Of a DNA stretch of 64,000 bases, positions 18,027 through 26,346 are shown piece after piece (within the stretch, counting starts at the first letter, position 1; each line of letters begins with the position of its first letter). The notes below the pieces were generated by a model, which was not told where the DNA came from, made no database searches, and worked only from the letters and a program-made list of their open reading frames with translations. The stretch lies in assembly GCF_025264665.1 (NCBI RefSeq), contig NZ_CP073697.1, positions 3,100,001-3,164,000 of the forward strand, given 5' to 3'. A program made the translations under genes and the position numbers. Origin of the DNA: Edaphobacter flagellatus. GTDB lineage: Bacteria > Acidobacteriota > Terriglobia > Terriglobales > Acidobacteriaceae.

Positions 18027-19286
18027 ATGACCCGTCCCATCTCTCTATCGCTCGTCATCCTCTTCGCATCAGTAACTCTCCCCGCAAGCGCGAAGGTCTG
18101 CGACGCCATAGCCTACGGAGCCAAACCCGACGGCGCGACGAAAAACACCACCGCCATCCAGCACGCCATCGACGACTGCGCCTCAGCAGGCGGAACCGTC
18201 AAGCTCTCCGGCGGCACCTTCCTCTCCGGCCCCATCGTCCTCAAATCCAACGTCACCCTCGACCTCGCCAGGGACACCACCCTCCTCGGCTCACCCGACC
18301 ACGCCGACTACCCGAAGAAGACCGAATTCCGCGCCCCCGGCACGCAGTCACTCGTCAGCGCCACCAGCGCCGAAAACATCGCCATCACCGGCTCCGGCAC
18401 CATCGACGGCAACGGCGAATCCTGGTGGGCCGAAGCCCGCAAGACCAAAAACGCCGGAGTCGTCGGCGCCGTCGACTTCCGCCCGCGCCTCGTCGTCTTC
18501 GATCACTGCAAACATGTCCGCATCGAAGGCATCACCATCCAGAACTCGCCCTCCTGGCAGGTCGTGCCTTACTACACCGACGACACCGTCATCCGCAACG
18601 TCCGCATTCTCGCGCCCGAGCACTCGCCCAACACCGACGCCATCGATCCCTTCAGCTCCTCCAACATGGTCATCGACCATGTCCTCGCCGATGTCGGCGA
18701 CGACAACATCGCCATCAAGAGCGGCATCATCAACTCGCCTGGCCCCGACGCGCCCAGCACCAACATCACCATCACCGACTGCGAATTCCTCCACGGCCAC
18801 GGCCTCTCCATCGGCTCCGAGATCGCCGGCGGCGCCAACAACATCCACGCCGAGCGCATCCACTTCAAGGGCACCGACCAGGGCATCCGCATCAAAGCCA
18901 ACCGCGACCGCGGCAACCAGGTCTACAACATCAGCTTCAAAGACATCTCCATGGAGGACGTCAAAACCTCCATCCTCATCAGCGAGTACTACCCCAAAGT
19001 GCTCCCCGAAGGAGACGTAGCCGCCGCGCCCATCACGCGCCTCACGCCCTTCTTCCACAACATCAAAATCGAGAATGTGAACTCCGTTAAAAGTGGAACC
19101 GCAGGCATCATCGTCGGCCTTCCCGAATCTCCCGTCAAAGACGTCATCCTCAAAAACATCAACATCACCGCACAAAAGGGAATGACCATCGCCTACGCCA
19201 ACGTCGCCGCCTCCGACGTGCACCTCATCATCGCCAACGGAGAAGCCATCACCAAAGGCGCAGCCGCCAACATTGACATCAAGTAA
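18027..19286 (+). CDS. Secreted glycoside hydrolase family 28 (polygalacturonase-like)
   Basis: 419 residues with a signal peptide (about 1-22, ending LPASA). It forms a right-handed parallel beta-helix that hydrolyses galacturonan or rhamnogalacturonan in pectin. GH28 active-site motifs appear in order: NTDAID (NTD), GDDNIAIKSG (DD), GHGLSIGSE (GHG) and GIRIKAN (RIK). GGAG ten bases upstream supports the ATG. With the rhamnose and xylose genes elsewhere in the window it supports pectin and plant-polysaccharide use. No other pectin genes adjoin it. Confidence 0.94.
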   Translation: MTRPISLSLVILFASVTLPASAKVCDAIAYGAKPDGATKNTTAIQHAIDDCASAGGTVKLSGGTFLSGPIVLKSNVTLDLARDTTLLGSPDHADYPKKTEFRAPGTQSLVSATSAENIAITGSGTIDGNGESWWAEARKTKNAGVVGAVDFRPRLVVFDHCKHVRIEGITIQNSPSWQVVPYYTDDTVIRNVRILAPEHSPNTDAIDPFSSSNMVIDHVLADVGDDNIAIKSGIINSPGPDAPSTNITITDCEFLHGHGLSIGSEIAGGANNIHAERIHFKGTDQGIRIKANRDRGNQVYNISFKDISMEDVKTSILISEYYPKVLPEGDVAAAPITRLTPFFHNIKIENVNSVKSGTAGIIVGLPESPVKDVILKNINITAQKGMTIAYANVAASDVHLIIANGEAITKGAAANIDIK

Positions 19287-19314
19287 CTCAGTGAAGTGTC
19301 TGGCTTCCAGGGAG

Positions 19315-19372
19315 CCCAGGGCTTTAGCCTGGGTCTCTCAACTCATCCAAAGCAGAAGGGGGCTTTAGCCCC
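19315..19372. repeat. Paired GGCTTTAGCC palindromic repeats
   Basis: Two short hairpins sharing the core GGCTTTAGCC: CCCAGG/CCTGGG around GCTTTAG (19315-19333) and GGGGCT/AGCCCC with a two-base loop (19359-19372). They lie between the GH28 stop and the YggU stop. They may act as weak terminators or be small mobile-derived repeats. Confidence 0.6.
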
Positions 19373-19382
19373 TGGGTATACC

Positions 19383-19694
19383 TCAAGCATTCGCATCAGG
19401 CGAAAGAGCCGCCTGTATCTCCGCTGCACTCCTGCCCATGATGCGCAGTGTCTTGCTGCGACTGGCCGCACCCGCCACCAGCGAAACCTTTGTGCGCGGC
19501 ACACCCACCTTCTCCGCCACAAACGCGATCAACGTGTCATTGGCCTTCCCATCCACCGGAGGCGCATGCAACGCAATCTTCACCGCACCCGCATGCAGCC
19601 CAGTCACAGCATCGCGCTTCGCCCCCGGATGCACCCGCACACGCAATGTGCATCCATCCGCAACATCCCGCGCAAACTCACTTGCCGCATCCAT
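19383..19694 (-). CDS. yggU: DUF167/YggU family protein
   Basis: 103-residue small cytosolic protein of the YggU/DUF167 family, whose role is not established. Family motifs: LRVRVHPGAKRDAV near the N-terminus and ALHAPPVDGKANDTLIAFVAEKVGVPRTKVSLVAGAASRSKTLRI. Its start overlaps the last base of the YggS stop, and yggS-yggU adjacency is common across bacteria, supporting a link to PLP homeostasis or a shared operon. Confidence 0.9.
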   Translation of the reverse strand: MDAASEFARDVADGCTLRVRVHPGAKRDAVTGLHAGAVKIALHAPPVDGKANDTLIAFVAEKVGVPRTKVSLVAGAASRSKTLRIMGRSAAEIQAALSPDANA

Positions 19695-20392
19695 CAGGCA
19701 CCTGCCGCATACACCCGCTTACCAAAGATCGCCGTCCCCACACGCACGCAGGTGCTGCCCTCTTCAATCGCCACGGCAAAATCATTCGACATCCCCATCG
19801 AAAGCTGCGTCACCGCCGGATGCCGTTTCACCGCCTCATCGCGCAGCCGCCGCAGCTCGCGAAAGTAAGGCCGCGCCGTCTCCGCATCCTCCGACCACGG
19901 AGGAACCGTCATCAGCCCAACCGCCTTCACAAACTCGAATCCGCTCATCGCGTCCAGCAATCCGGCCAGTTCATCCGGTCCCACACCATGCTTCGACTCC
20001 TCATGGCTTAGCTTCACTTCAATCAGCACCGGCAGCCGCTTACGCAGAGCCGTTGCCGCCGTCTCCAGCCGCTGCGCAATCTTCAGCGAATCCACCGCAT
20101 CGATCGCGTCGAACAACTCTGCCGCCTTGTTTGTCTTGTTCGACTGCAGCGGCCCGATCAGGTGAAACTTCGCACCCGCCAGCTCCGCCACGCGCTCGGA
20201 CTTCTCCTGAAACTCCTGCACGCGGTTCTCGCCAAACAGCCGCTGCCCCGCTGCATAGGCCTCCACAATCGCCTCAACCGGATGCACCTTGCTGACCGCC
20301 ATCAGCTGCACCGCGCCCGCATCGCGCCCTGCCTTCGCGCATGCCTGGGCGATCTCCTCTTTCAATCGTGCAATGTTTTCTGCAATGCTCAT
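19694..20392 (-). CDS. yggS: YggS-family pyridoxal-phosphate homeostasis protein
   Basis: 232 residues, an alanine-racemase-like single TIM barrel that binds PLP. The PLP lysine is in LMAVSKVHP (near residue 36), followed by FGENRVQEFQEK, FHLIGPLQSNKT, GLMTVPPW and LSMGMSNDFAVAIEEGST with VRVGTAIFG at the C-terminus, all family signatures. Family members balance cellular B6 vitamers rather than catalyse a known reaction. First gene of a two-gene run with yggU. Confidence 0.95.
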   Translation of the reverse strand: MSIAENIARLKEEIAQACAKAGRDAGAVQLMAVSKVHPVEAIVEAYAAGQRLFGENRVQEFQEKSERVAELAGAKFHLIGPLQSNKTNKAAELFDAIDAVDSLKIAQRLETAATALRKRLPVLIEVKLSHEESKHGVGPDELAGLLDAMSGFEFVKAVGLMTVPPWSEDAETARPYFRELRRLRDEAVKRHPAVTQLSMGMSNDFAVAIEEGSTCVRVGTAIFGKRVYAAGA

Positions 20393-20444
20393 CTAGATTG
20401 CATCTTACTTCCTGAAACCACTTTTACGGAGACACGCACATCGC

Positions 20445-20774
20445 ATGTGGACCATCCTTCTGCTTATCGGCTCGAACATCTTTATGACCTTCGCCTGGTA
20501 CGGGCACCTCAAGTACAAGGAGGTGGCCTTGTGGAAGGTCATCCTCGTCAGCTGGTCCATCGCGCTTTTTGAGTACTGCCTGCAGGTTCCTGCCAACCGC
20601 ATCGGCGCACGAACCTTCACGCCCGACCAGCTCAAGGTCATTCAGGAGGTCATCACGCTCTCCGTCTTCGGCGTCTTCTCCGTCTTCTACTTCGGCGACC
20701 ATCTCCGCTGGAACCACGCCGTAGCCTTCTGCTGCCTCATCGCAGGAGCCTTCTTCATGTTCCACAAGTTTTAG
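20445..20774 (+). CDS. DMT-superfamily small membrane protein (DUF486)
   Basis: 109-residue integral membrane protein with four predicted helices. MWTILLLIGSNIFMTFAWYGHLK at the start and VFSVFYFGDHLRWNHAVAFCCLIAGAFFMF at the end match DUF486. Function is unknown; it resembles half of a DMT carrier, as small multidrug-resistance proteins do. The gene stands alone, divergent from yggS, with 52 bp between. Confidence 0.88.
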   Translation: MWTILLLIGSNIFMTFAWYGHLKYKEVALWKVILVSWSIALFEYCLQVPANRIGARTFTPDQLKVIQEVITLSVFGVFSVFYFGDHLRWNHAVAFCCLIAGAFFMFHKF

Positions 20775-20775
20775 A

Positions 20776-20823
20776 GTTCGTCATAAGCCTGGATGAGTAG
20801 TTCATCATGAGCCTGGATGAGTA
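20776..20823. repeat. 24-bp tandem duplication
   Basis: Two adjacent 24-base units (20776-20799, 20800-20823) differing at two positions, directly after the DUF486 stop. The shared core is GCCTGGATGAGTA. No function is apparent. Confidence 0.75.
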
Positions 20824-20846
20824 TGGTTGCTCGATATCGAGAAAGT

Positions 20847-20890
20847 GTCATTCCGAGCGAGCGCAGCGAGCCGAGGAACCCCCCGCATTT
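20847..20890. repeat. Dispersed GTCATTCCGAGCGA repeat, copy 2
   Basis: Same ends as copy 1 at 11168-11202 (GTCATTCCGAGCGA ... CGAGGAACCCC ... CGCATTT) with nine extra bases (GCGCAGCGA-type) in the centre. Followed by TTTTTTGCAG, so it may also end transcription. Confidence 0.6.
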
Positions 20891-21023
20891 TTTGCAGGAT
20901 GTCGGTCAGAGAAATCTGCTCGGTCAGAGAATTCTTATTTTTGGAGAAAGTACGATCGTCACAGCATAAAAACTAAGGCCAACCCCGCAGGGCTGACCTC
21001 AGAATCTCGTAGTTGGCAACGAC

Positions 21024-21977
21024 TCAGTGCCCATGCTCTTCCAGATACTTCTCCACCTCAAGCGCCGCCATGCACCCTGATCCCGCAGCCGTGATCGCCT
21101 GCCGATACCGCCGGTCCTGAATATCTCCGCATGCAAACACGCCGGGAATCACCTCGCCGTTCTTCGTCGTGAAGACATTGCTCTTCGTCAGGATGTAGCC
21201 GTCCTGATCGAGGTCCATCAGCCCCGCGAACGCCTTCGCATTCGGTTCATGCCCAATGCCCAGGAACATCGCCGAGACGGGCAGCACGGACTCCTCGCCC
21301 GTCACCGTATTCTTCAGCTTCAGGCCTTTCACGTCCTTGTCTTCAACGCCCAGCACCTCTTCCACGACGGTTGAGCTCATGAACTTAATCTGCGGATGCG
21401 CCATCGCGCGGTCCAGCATGATCTTTGAGGCGCGAAACTTCTCGCTGCGGTTGATCAGCGTCACCTTCGTCGCGAAGCGTGTCAGGAACAGAGCCTCCTC
21501 CATCGCCGAGTCGCCTCCGCCGATGACCGCAATCTCCTTGCCTGAAAAGAAGAACCCATCGCACGTTGCGCACGAGCTCACGCCATGACCAATCAGGGCC
21601 TGCTCGCTCGGCAGGTTCAGCCACCGCGCGCTCGCACCCGAAGCGATAATAATGGTCCGCGTCTTGATCGTCTCTTTCCCGATGTTCAGCTCATACGGGT
21701 GCTTCGACAGATCAATCGAATGCAGGTGAGCCATCTTCAGCTCGGCGCCAAAACGCGTCGCCTGCTTCTTCATGTTTTCGATCAGCTCCGGCCCCTGGAT
21801 GCCCTCCGGCCAGCCCGGAAAGTTCTCCACCAGGGTCGTAATCGAAAGTTGTCCGCCCGGCTCATGGCCTTCCAGCACCAGCGGCTTCAGGTTGGCGCGT
21901 GCGGTATAGATGGCGGCAGTCAGTCCGGAGCAGCCGGACCCCAAAATCACAGTGTCACGTGTCGTGTTTTCACTCAT
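21024..21977 (-). CDS. trxB: Thioredoxin reductase (NADPH)
   Basis: 317 residues from the ATG at 21977, which follows GAGGGAAC; an upstream in-frame ATG at 22022 would add 15 unlikely residues. A flavoprotein that reduces thioredoxin with NADPH in the cytosol. FAD motif ILGSGCSGLTAAIYTARANL, redox-active CATC in GVSSCATCDGFF, NADPH motif VIGGGDSAMEEALFL and the C-terminal FACGDIQDRRYRQAITAAGSGCMAALE are all intact. Monocistronic as far as can be seen. Confidence 0.97.
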   Translation of the reverse strand: MSENTTRDTVILGSGCSGLTAAIYTARANLKPLVLEGHEPGGQLSITTLVENFPGWPEGIQGPELIENMKKQATRFGAELKMAHLHSIDLSKHPYELNIGKETIKTRTIIIASGASARWLNLPSEQALIGHGVSSCATCDGFFFSGKEIAVIGGGDSAMEEALFLTRFATKVTLINRSEKFRASKIMLDRAMAHPQIKFMSSTVVEEVLGVEDKDVKGLKLKNTVTGEESVLPVSAMFLGIGHEPNAKAFAGLMDLDQDGYILTKSNVFTTKNGEVIPGVFACGDIQDRRYRQAITAAGSGCMAALEVEKYLEEHGH

Positions 21978-22022
21978 AAACGTTCCCTCAGTGTAAATGC
22001 GGCACCGGCGGAAACGATTCAA

Positions 22023-22385
22023 ATGGCCTGCGGCTGAGCCTGATGCCCGTTCGTCTCTGAGCAGCCAGTAACCGGCAAGCCCGACCCGCGCCAGCGCAGA
22101 AATCCTGTCAAGCCCCCTGAAATCGTAACCATCTCATTTCAAAGGAAATAAACCCTAAAAAATCTGCCGATTCACTCCACCCGTTTTGCTAGACTTAAAT
22201 CATCGTCAGCAAAGGAAAGCCCTCAGTCTCCCCGGCTGGGGGCTAACTCTTTTGGAATCTATATTTTTAAGGTTAAACCTTGTCGTTTGAATGTTTTGCC
22301 CTGTGCAAAACGTGCAACATATTCATTCTGGATAACTTACTCTCCGCAGGGGAAGGGGGTGGGGCCGACCTCATACAATCAGGCT
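22023..22385. other. 363-bp intergenic region with two hairpins
   Basis: It holds a nine-pair hairpin with AGCCC/GGGCT ends (22218-22244) followed by a T-rich stretch, and a perfect AAGGTT/AACCTT hairpin with a one-base loop (22269-22281). A TACAAT box lies at 22374-22379, six bases before the next start codon. An open frame here has no supporting start or composition. A structured RNA is possible but I recognise none. Confidence 0.45.
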
Positions 22386-22586
22386 ATGGCAAATCTAACG
22401 CTGGTTTATGGAATGCGGCTCCTGCCCGCAGACGAGATCGCCCGAGTCGGCGATGCGCCGATCGAGCTCAAGAACGGCAATCAGGCCCAGGTAACAATGC
22501 ATGTGCTCGAAGGCAGCCGCGAGCAGATCGAAGCCCAGCTGCGCATGAGCCTCGATGCTTTCTTCGATTTTTATCCGGAGATCTAA
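22386..22586 (+). CDS. Small hypothetical protein (66 aa)
   Basis: Starting at the ATG at 22386, the product begins MANLTLVYGMRLLPADEIARV and ends AFFDFYPEI. It has an alternating beta-like N-terminus (GDAPIELKNGNQAQVTMHV) and an amphipathic C-terminal helix (SREQIEAQLRMSLDAFF). I do not recognise the family. There is no Shine-Dalgarno; a TACAAT box six bases upstream would give a nearly leaderless message. Codon choice looks coding (G/C third positions). Longer upstream starts run into non-coding-looking sequence. Confidence 0.6.
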   Translation: MANLTLVYGMRLLPADEIARVGDAPIELKNGNQAQVTMHVLEGSREQIEAQLRMSLDAFFDFYPEI

Positions 22587-22671
22587 GGTCGCTTCCCGTT
22601 TTGGAACCAGCCATCTTCTGATCGAGCACGAATGACTCATTTTGGGTCACGCTGCGGACGAAGAAGTAAGC

Positions 22672-23340
22672 GTGATTCCCGCTCCATCGATAACGCGCTG
22701 CTTCCTGCTTGCGCTGACGGCAATAGTTTCATCGCCGCAGGCCAGTCCGGCGCAGGAAACCGCGCCGATGCCGCAAACCGTCGAGGACGCGCTGCATCAG
22801 ATGTCCGACGCAGCAGGCATCATCTTCGTCGGCGAGGTTACAGCGATCCGGCAGCGCGAAGGGCAGAACGGCTCTTCCGGCATCGTCGAGATCGACTTTC
22901 GTATCGACGATGCAATCCGCGCATGCACCACCGGAAACACCTACACGCTGCGCGAATGGGCCGGTCTCTGGTCTGCGGATGAGCCGCGCTATCGCGTAGG
23001 CCAGCGCCTGCTGATGCTGCTGCACGCTCCTGGCGCAAGCGGCATCAGCTCGCCGGTCGGCGGCATGACTGGTGTCATCCCGATTCGCGGAACAACATCT
23101 GCGCCGCTGGGAGTTTCATCGGCATCGGCTGCCACATCGCCGATGCCGGTGATCGCCGACCTGCGCTGGGTTGGCACACGGCTGGCGCGCACGATTCCAG
23201 TAGCCAGCTCTCCGATGGTGACTGCCGCAGACCAGACGAACCGCGGCAACACCGTTGGAGATAATTCCGTCGCGTCGCAGCAGGCTCCGGTTACTGTGGT
23301 CGTAAAGATGCTCCGCTCGTGGCAACAGGCCACGCCATGA
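22672..23340 (+). CDS. Secreted hypothetical protein
   Basis: About 222 residues from a GTG at 22672, chosen because it begins a signal peptide (ITRCFLLALTAIVSSPQASPAQ). An ATG at 22642 would add ten residues. The mature part has a segment like those seen in secreted Acidobacteria proteins with a beta-sandwich fold: IIFVGEVTAIRQRE, GIVEIDFRIDDAIRACTTGNTYTLREWAGLW, YRVGQRLLMLLHAPGASGISSPVGG. The Ser/Ala/Thr-rich C-terminal half looks flexible. No family is named with confidence. The stop overlaps the next gene's ATG (ATGA), so both are one operon and probably act together outside the cytoplasm. Confidence 0.75.
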   Translation: MIPAPSITRCFLLALTAIVSSPQASPAQETAPMPQTVEDALHQMSDAAGIIFVGEVTAIRQREGQNGSSGIVEIDFRIDDAIRACTTGNTYTLREWAGLWSADEPRYRVGQRLLMLLHAPGASGISSPVGGMTGVIPIRGTTSAPLGVSSASAATSPMPVIADLRWVGTRLARTIPVASSPMVTAADQTNRGNTVGDNSVASQQAPVTVVVKMLRSWQQATP

Positions 23341-26225
23341 GGAAGCCTCTATGGATCTTCCTGTTTGTTCTTGCTGCCGCAGGCAGCAGCGCCGCAAGCG
23401 GCCCTCGCTGGGTGACTGGTCCGCCGTACTTCAGCCGTCCAGGTTGGCCGATCTTCTGGTACACCGATAGCCCACAGTACTTCACCGATCCCGGCGATCT
23501 GAGCCCGTATGTCAACCACACCGCGGCCGATGCGATCGTAGCGGCCGCCGCTGATGTGTGGAACGTTCCGGTCTCCCGGCTGACGCTGGCATACGGAGGC
23601 TCTCTCGCTCAGCACGTAAGTTCAGCCAATGTCTATCCGGATACCAACGGCATCGTCTTTCCGGCCGATGTGCAGTCGTCCAACTATCAGGCAAAACAGA
23701 TTGCCGTCATCTACGACAGCGACGGCTCGGTGACGGATACCCTGCTGGGACAGGGAGCCAGCAGTCCTGGAAGTTGCAGGCAGAATGCAGTCACCGAGAG
23801 CGTGGATTCGTTCAGCACGGACGGCTATATCCGGCATGCGATCCTCATCCTGAATGGCCGTTGCACAGGACCTGCTCCGGAGCAGCAGCTGCAGCTGCAG
23901 TATCAACTCATGCGCGCCTTCGGACGCGTGATCGGGCTGGCATGGTCGCAGACCAACGATAACGTCTTTACAGGCAATCCAAGCCCGACGTATCAACAGG
24001 CGCTGTACTGGCCTGTGATGCATCCGATTGACGTGATCTGCGGGCCATATACCTATCAGTGCATGCCGCAGCCGTTTACGCTGCGCGACGACGATGTCTC
24101 GGGGCTCGCGCTGCTTTATCCCGTGCAAAGCTCTCCGGCGCCGGGAAAGACGCTCACCTTCGCGCGCGGGAGTCAGGTCAATGGCACGATCTCGTTTCCG
24201 AATGGTCAGGGCATGCAGGGCGTAAATGTCGTGGTTCATCGGCTGGAGCCTTTCTGGAACTATCCAGAGACGTGGGAGTCGGTCTCCTCGGTGTCGGGCT
24301 ATCTCTACACGCGTAACGGAGGCAATCCGGTATCCGGACCTCCATCCGGATCAGCGACGGCAGGCATGGGACTGGCGTGGGCTCCGCTTGAGGGACAGTT
24401 CAATCTCTACCGGATTCCCCTGTATGACTGGGAAGGGTGGCAGAACTTTGTCATCCAGACACAGCCTATAAACCCGCTCTACGTGGGAAGCTTCGCGGTT
24501 GGGCCCTATACCTCGAACTCGGTCGCTCCTTCGGGAAGCTTGCTGAATGACCACATTTGGCTGGTGAGGCCGGGCGACTTTTACATTTACAACAGTACGA
24601 CCGCAGATGCGGCGAACGGGTGCGACAGCTCTGGCGATGGAACGGAGAGGGCGCCAGCACCGGTTCCCTCAACCGGTTGGTGGACGGGAAACCTGTGTTC
24701 CTATGGCCACGCGGCATGGTCGGCGATGACGGTGCGGCAGAATCGCAGCTGGACGCTGGAGGTCACAGCTCAGGACGAGAGCGGCTCGCCTTCGACTGCT
24801 AAGATGCTCCCCATCATCGGAGTGTGGAATACATCGGACACCATCGGCACGCGCCCTACGGTTGCCGCTGCTCCACAGGCATTCAGCAGTCTGTCGAGCG
24901 GCATGACGAGCCTTGCGGTTCCAGGTGCGGCATCACAGCAGCAGCTTCGCCTTGTGATTGCCGACCAGCGCGGCGATGGACGGCCCGACTACGCCTACCA
25001 GGCGCGAGTGTTATATGCAGACTCTGTTGCACCGGCGACGGTCCCAGCGGGTGGCGGAGCGGTCACGATCACGGGCATGGGTTTCAGGCCGGGTAATACG
25101 GTCACGATCAACGGCATCGCGGCGAGCGTTACAAGCTGGACCGCGAACAGCATCACGGCGATGGCGCCTGCGCTTCATGCTTCGACAGCGATCACAGCCG
25201 ACGTTGCGGTACGTGACACGTTGACGGGCGCAACCTCGACGATGAGCGGAGCGCTTGCCTATGCGGCGCCGCAACCTGCGTTGGTGCTGTTCTCAGCGCC
25301 GCAGGGACAGGCGTTTACTGGAGTGGCAGCAACGCCTGCGTTTGTGGTGCAGGCAATCGCGGCCGATGGTGTCACGCCGATGGCTGGAGTAGCTGTGAAC
25401 CTGTCGACAGCAGGTGGTCAGGCACGATTTGATGTGTGTGGTGCGGTCGTGTGCACCGTGCTGACAGACGCGACAGGGAAGGTATCGAGCACGGTCACTC
25501 CGCTAACGGCGGGGACGATGACACTTTCGGCTGTGAGCAGCGTGGGAAGCGTTGCGTCGAATCTGACTGCCATCGCGCACGTGCAGACGGTGACGGCTTT
25601 GGATGCGGCGCTCTACCTTGCGGAAGGGGCGCAGGTGCAATGGACGCCTCAGGTCATGGTCGCCGACAATGCAACGACGGCTGCAGGCGTGCCCGTCGTG
25701 TGGAGCGCGGTTACGGACGGGCTGTCCTTTTCGCCAGGCGTCTCCAGCGTGGATGGGCAATCGATGGCACGGACGACGGTTCTCGCCGGACCGATTGCCG
25801 GAGGCGTCAGCGTCGCAGGTACAGCATGTGCATGGACGACGATATGCGCTGGTTTCAACGTTTATGGCGTTGCGCCGAATGCGTTGGCGCTTCAAGTAGT
25901 GAGTGGCACAGGGCAATCCGTCGTAGCGGGAGTTTCGCTGAGTCCCGTTGTGATGCGAGTGGTAGACCCAGCCGGGCATTCCGTTGCTGGTGCGCCGGTC
26001 AGTATTCATCAGGCCGTACAGCCATGGACGCTGCCATGTCCCGAGCAGGGCCGGTGCCCGATTGCTCCGATATTGAATGCAACCAGCTCTGCTCAGATCT
26101 CTGCGATCGATGGCACTGTGACGATTGCTCCGCTCGATCTTGCAGGGCAGCCAGAGGTGACACAGATAGTCGTCTCTACGGGGACGCAGGGATTTGTCTC
26201 CCTCTCGCTGCAGAGACAGCCGTGA
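23337..26225 (+). CDS. Secreted multi-domain protein: degenerate matrixin-like domain, IPT/TIG and Ig-like repeats
   Basis: About 962 residues starting at the ATG that overlaps the previous stop (ATGA); a signal peptide ends near AAAGSSAASG. Residues 22-262 have the layout of an M10 matrixin-type peptidase, including VMHP at 227-230 (Met-turn-like) and DDDVSGLALLYP at 251-262. The zinc helix, normally HExGHxxGLxHS, reads MRAFGRVIGLAWS (192-204), with every metal ligand and the catalytic Glu replaced. It is therefore probably a non-catalytic binding protein. An IPT/TIG domain follows (about 562-645: TVPAGGGAVTITGMGFRPGNTVTINGI), then three or so Ig-like modules (PMAGVAVNLSTAGG, AAGVPVVWSAVTDGLSFSPG, VAGAPVSIHQAV). 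It may be cell-surface attached. Confidence 0.78.
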   Translation: MRKPLWIFLFVLAAAGSSAASGPRWVTGPPYFSRPGWPIFWYTDSPQYFTDPGDLSPYVNHTAADAIVAAAADVWNVPVSRLTLAYGGSLAQHVSSANVYPDTNGIVFPADVQSSNYQAKQIAVIYDSDGSVTDTLLGQGASSPGSCRQNAVTESVDSFSTDGYIRHAILILNGRCTGPAPEQQLQLQYQLMRAFGRVIGLAWSQTNDNVFTGNPSPTYQQALYWPVMHPIDVICGPYTYQCMPQPFTLRDDDVSGLALLYPVQSSPAPGKTLTFARGSQVNGTISFPNGQGMQGVNVVVHRLEPFWNYPETWESVSSVSGYLYTRNGGNPVSGPPSGSATAGMGLAWAPLEGQFNLYRIPLYDWEGWQNFVIQTQPINPLYVGSFAVGPYTSNSVAPSGSLLNDHIWLVRPGDFYIYNSTTADAANGCDSSGDGTERAPAPVPSTGWWTGNLCSYGHAAWSAMTVRQNRSWTLEVTAQDESGSPSTAKMLPIIGVWNTSDTIGTRPTVAAAPQAFSSLSSGMTSLAVPGAASQQQLRLVIADQRGDGRPDYAYQARVLYADSVAPATVPAGGGAVTITGMGFRPGNTVTINGIAASVTSWTANSITAMAPALHASTAITADVAVRDTLTGATSTMSGALAYAAPQPALVLFSAPQGQAFTGVAATPAFVVQAIAADGVTPMAGVAVNLSTAGGQARFDVCGAVVCTVLTDATGKVSSTVTPLTAGTMTLSAVSSVGSVASNLTAIAHVQTVTALDAALYLAEGAQVQWTPQVMVADNATTAAGVPVVWSAVTDGLSFSPGVSSVDGQSMARTTVLAGPIAGGVSVAGTACAWTTICAGFNVYGVAPNALALQVVSGTGQSVVAGVSLSPVVMRVVDPAGHSVAGAPVSIHQAVQPWTLPCPEQGRCPIAPILNATSSAQISAIDGTVTIAPLDLAGQPEVTQIVVSTGTQGFVSLSLQRQP

Positions 26226-26346
26226 GCATCAGTGCGCGATTATAGGCTGTGTTTGCAGGGCAAATCTGTAAGAATCGTGTCGGTACCCATATCTCGGGCA
26301 TCAAAAGAGTGGAGTCGAAGTCCGGTGCGATTCGGAGGAGTCACAG

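Noticed and set aside
18348..19223. Minus-strand frame of 291 codons opposite the GH28 gene
   Set aside because: Asp/Gly/Val-rich repeat-like translation, typical antisense of a high-GC gene.
20776..20823. 24-bp tandem duplication as an att site or origin
   Set aside because: Only two units, no integrase or replication gene nearby; most simply a local duplication.
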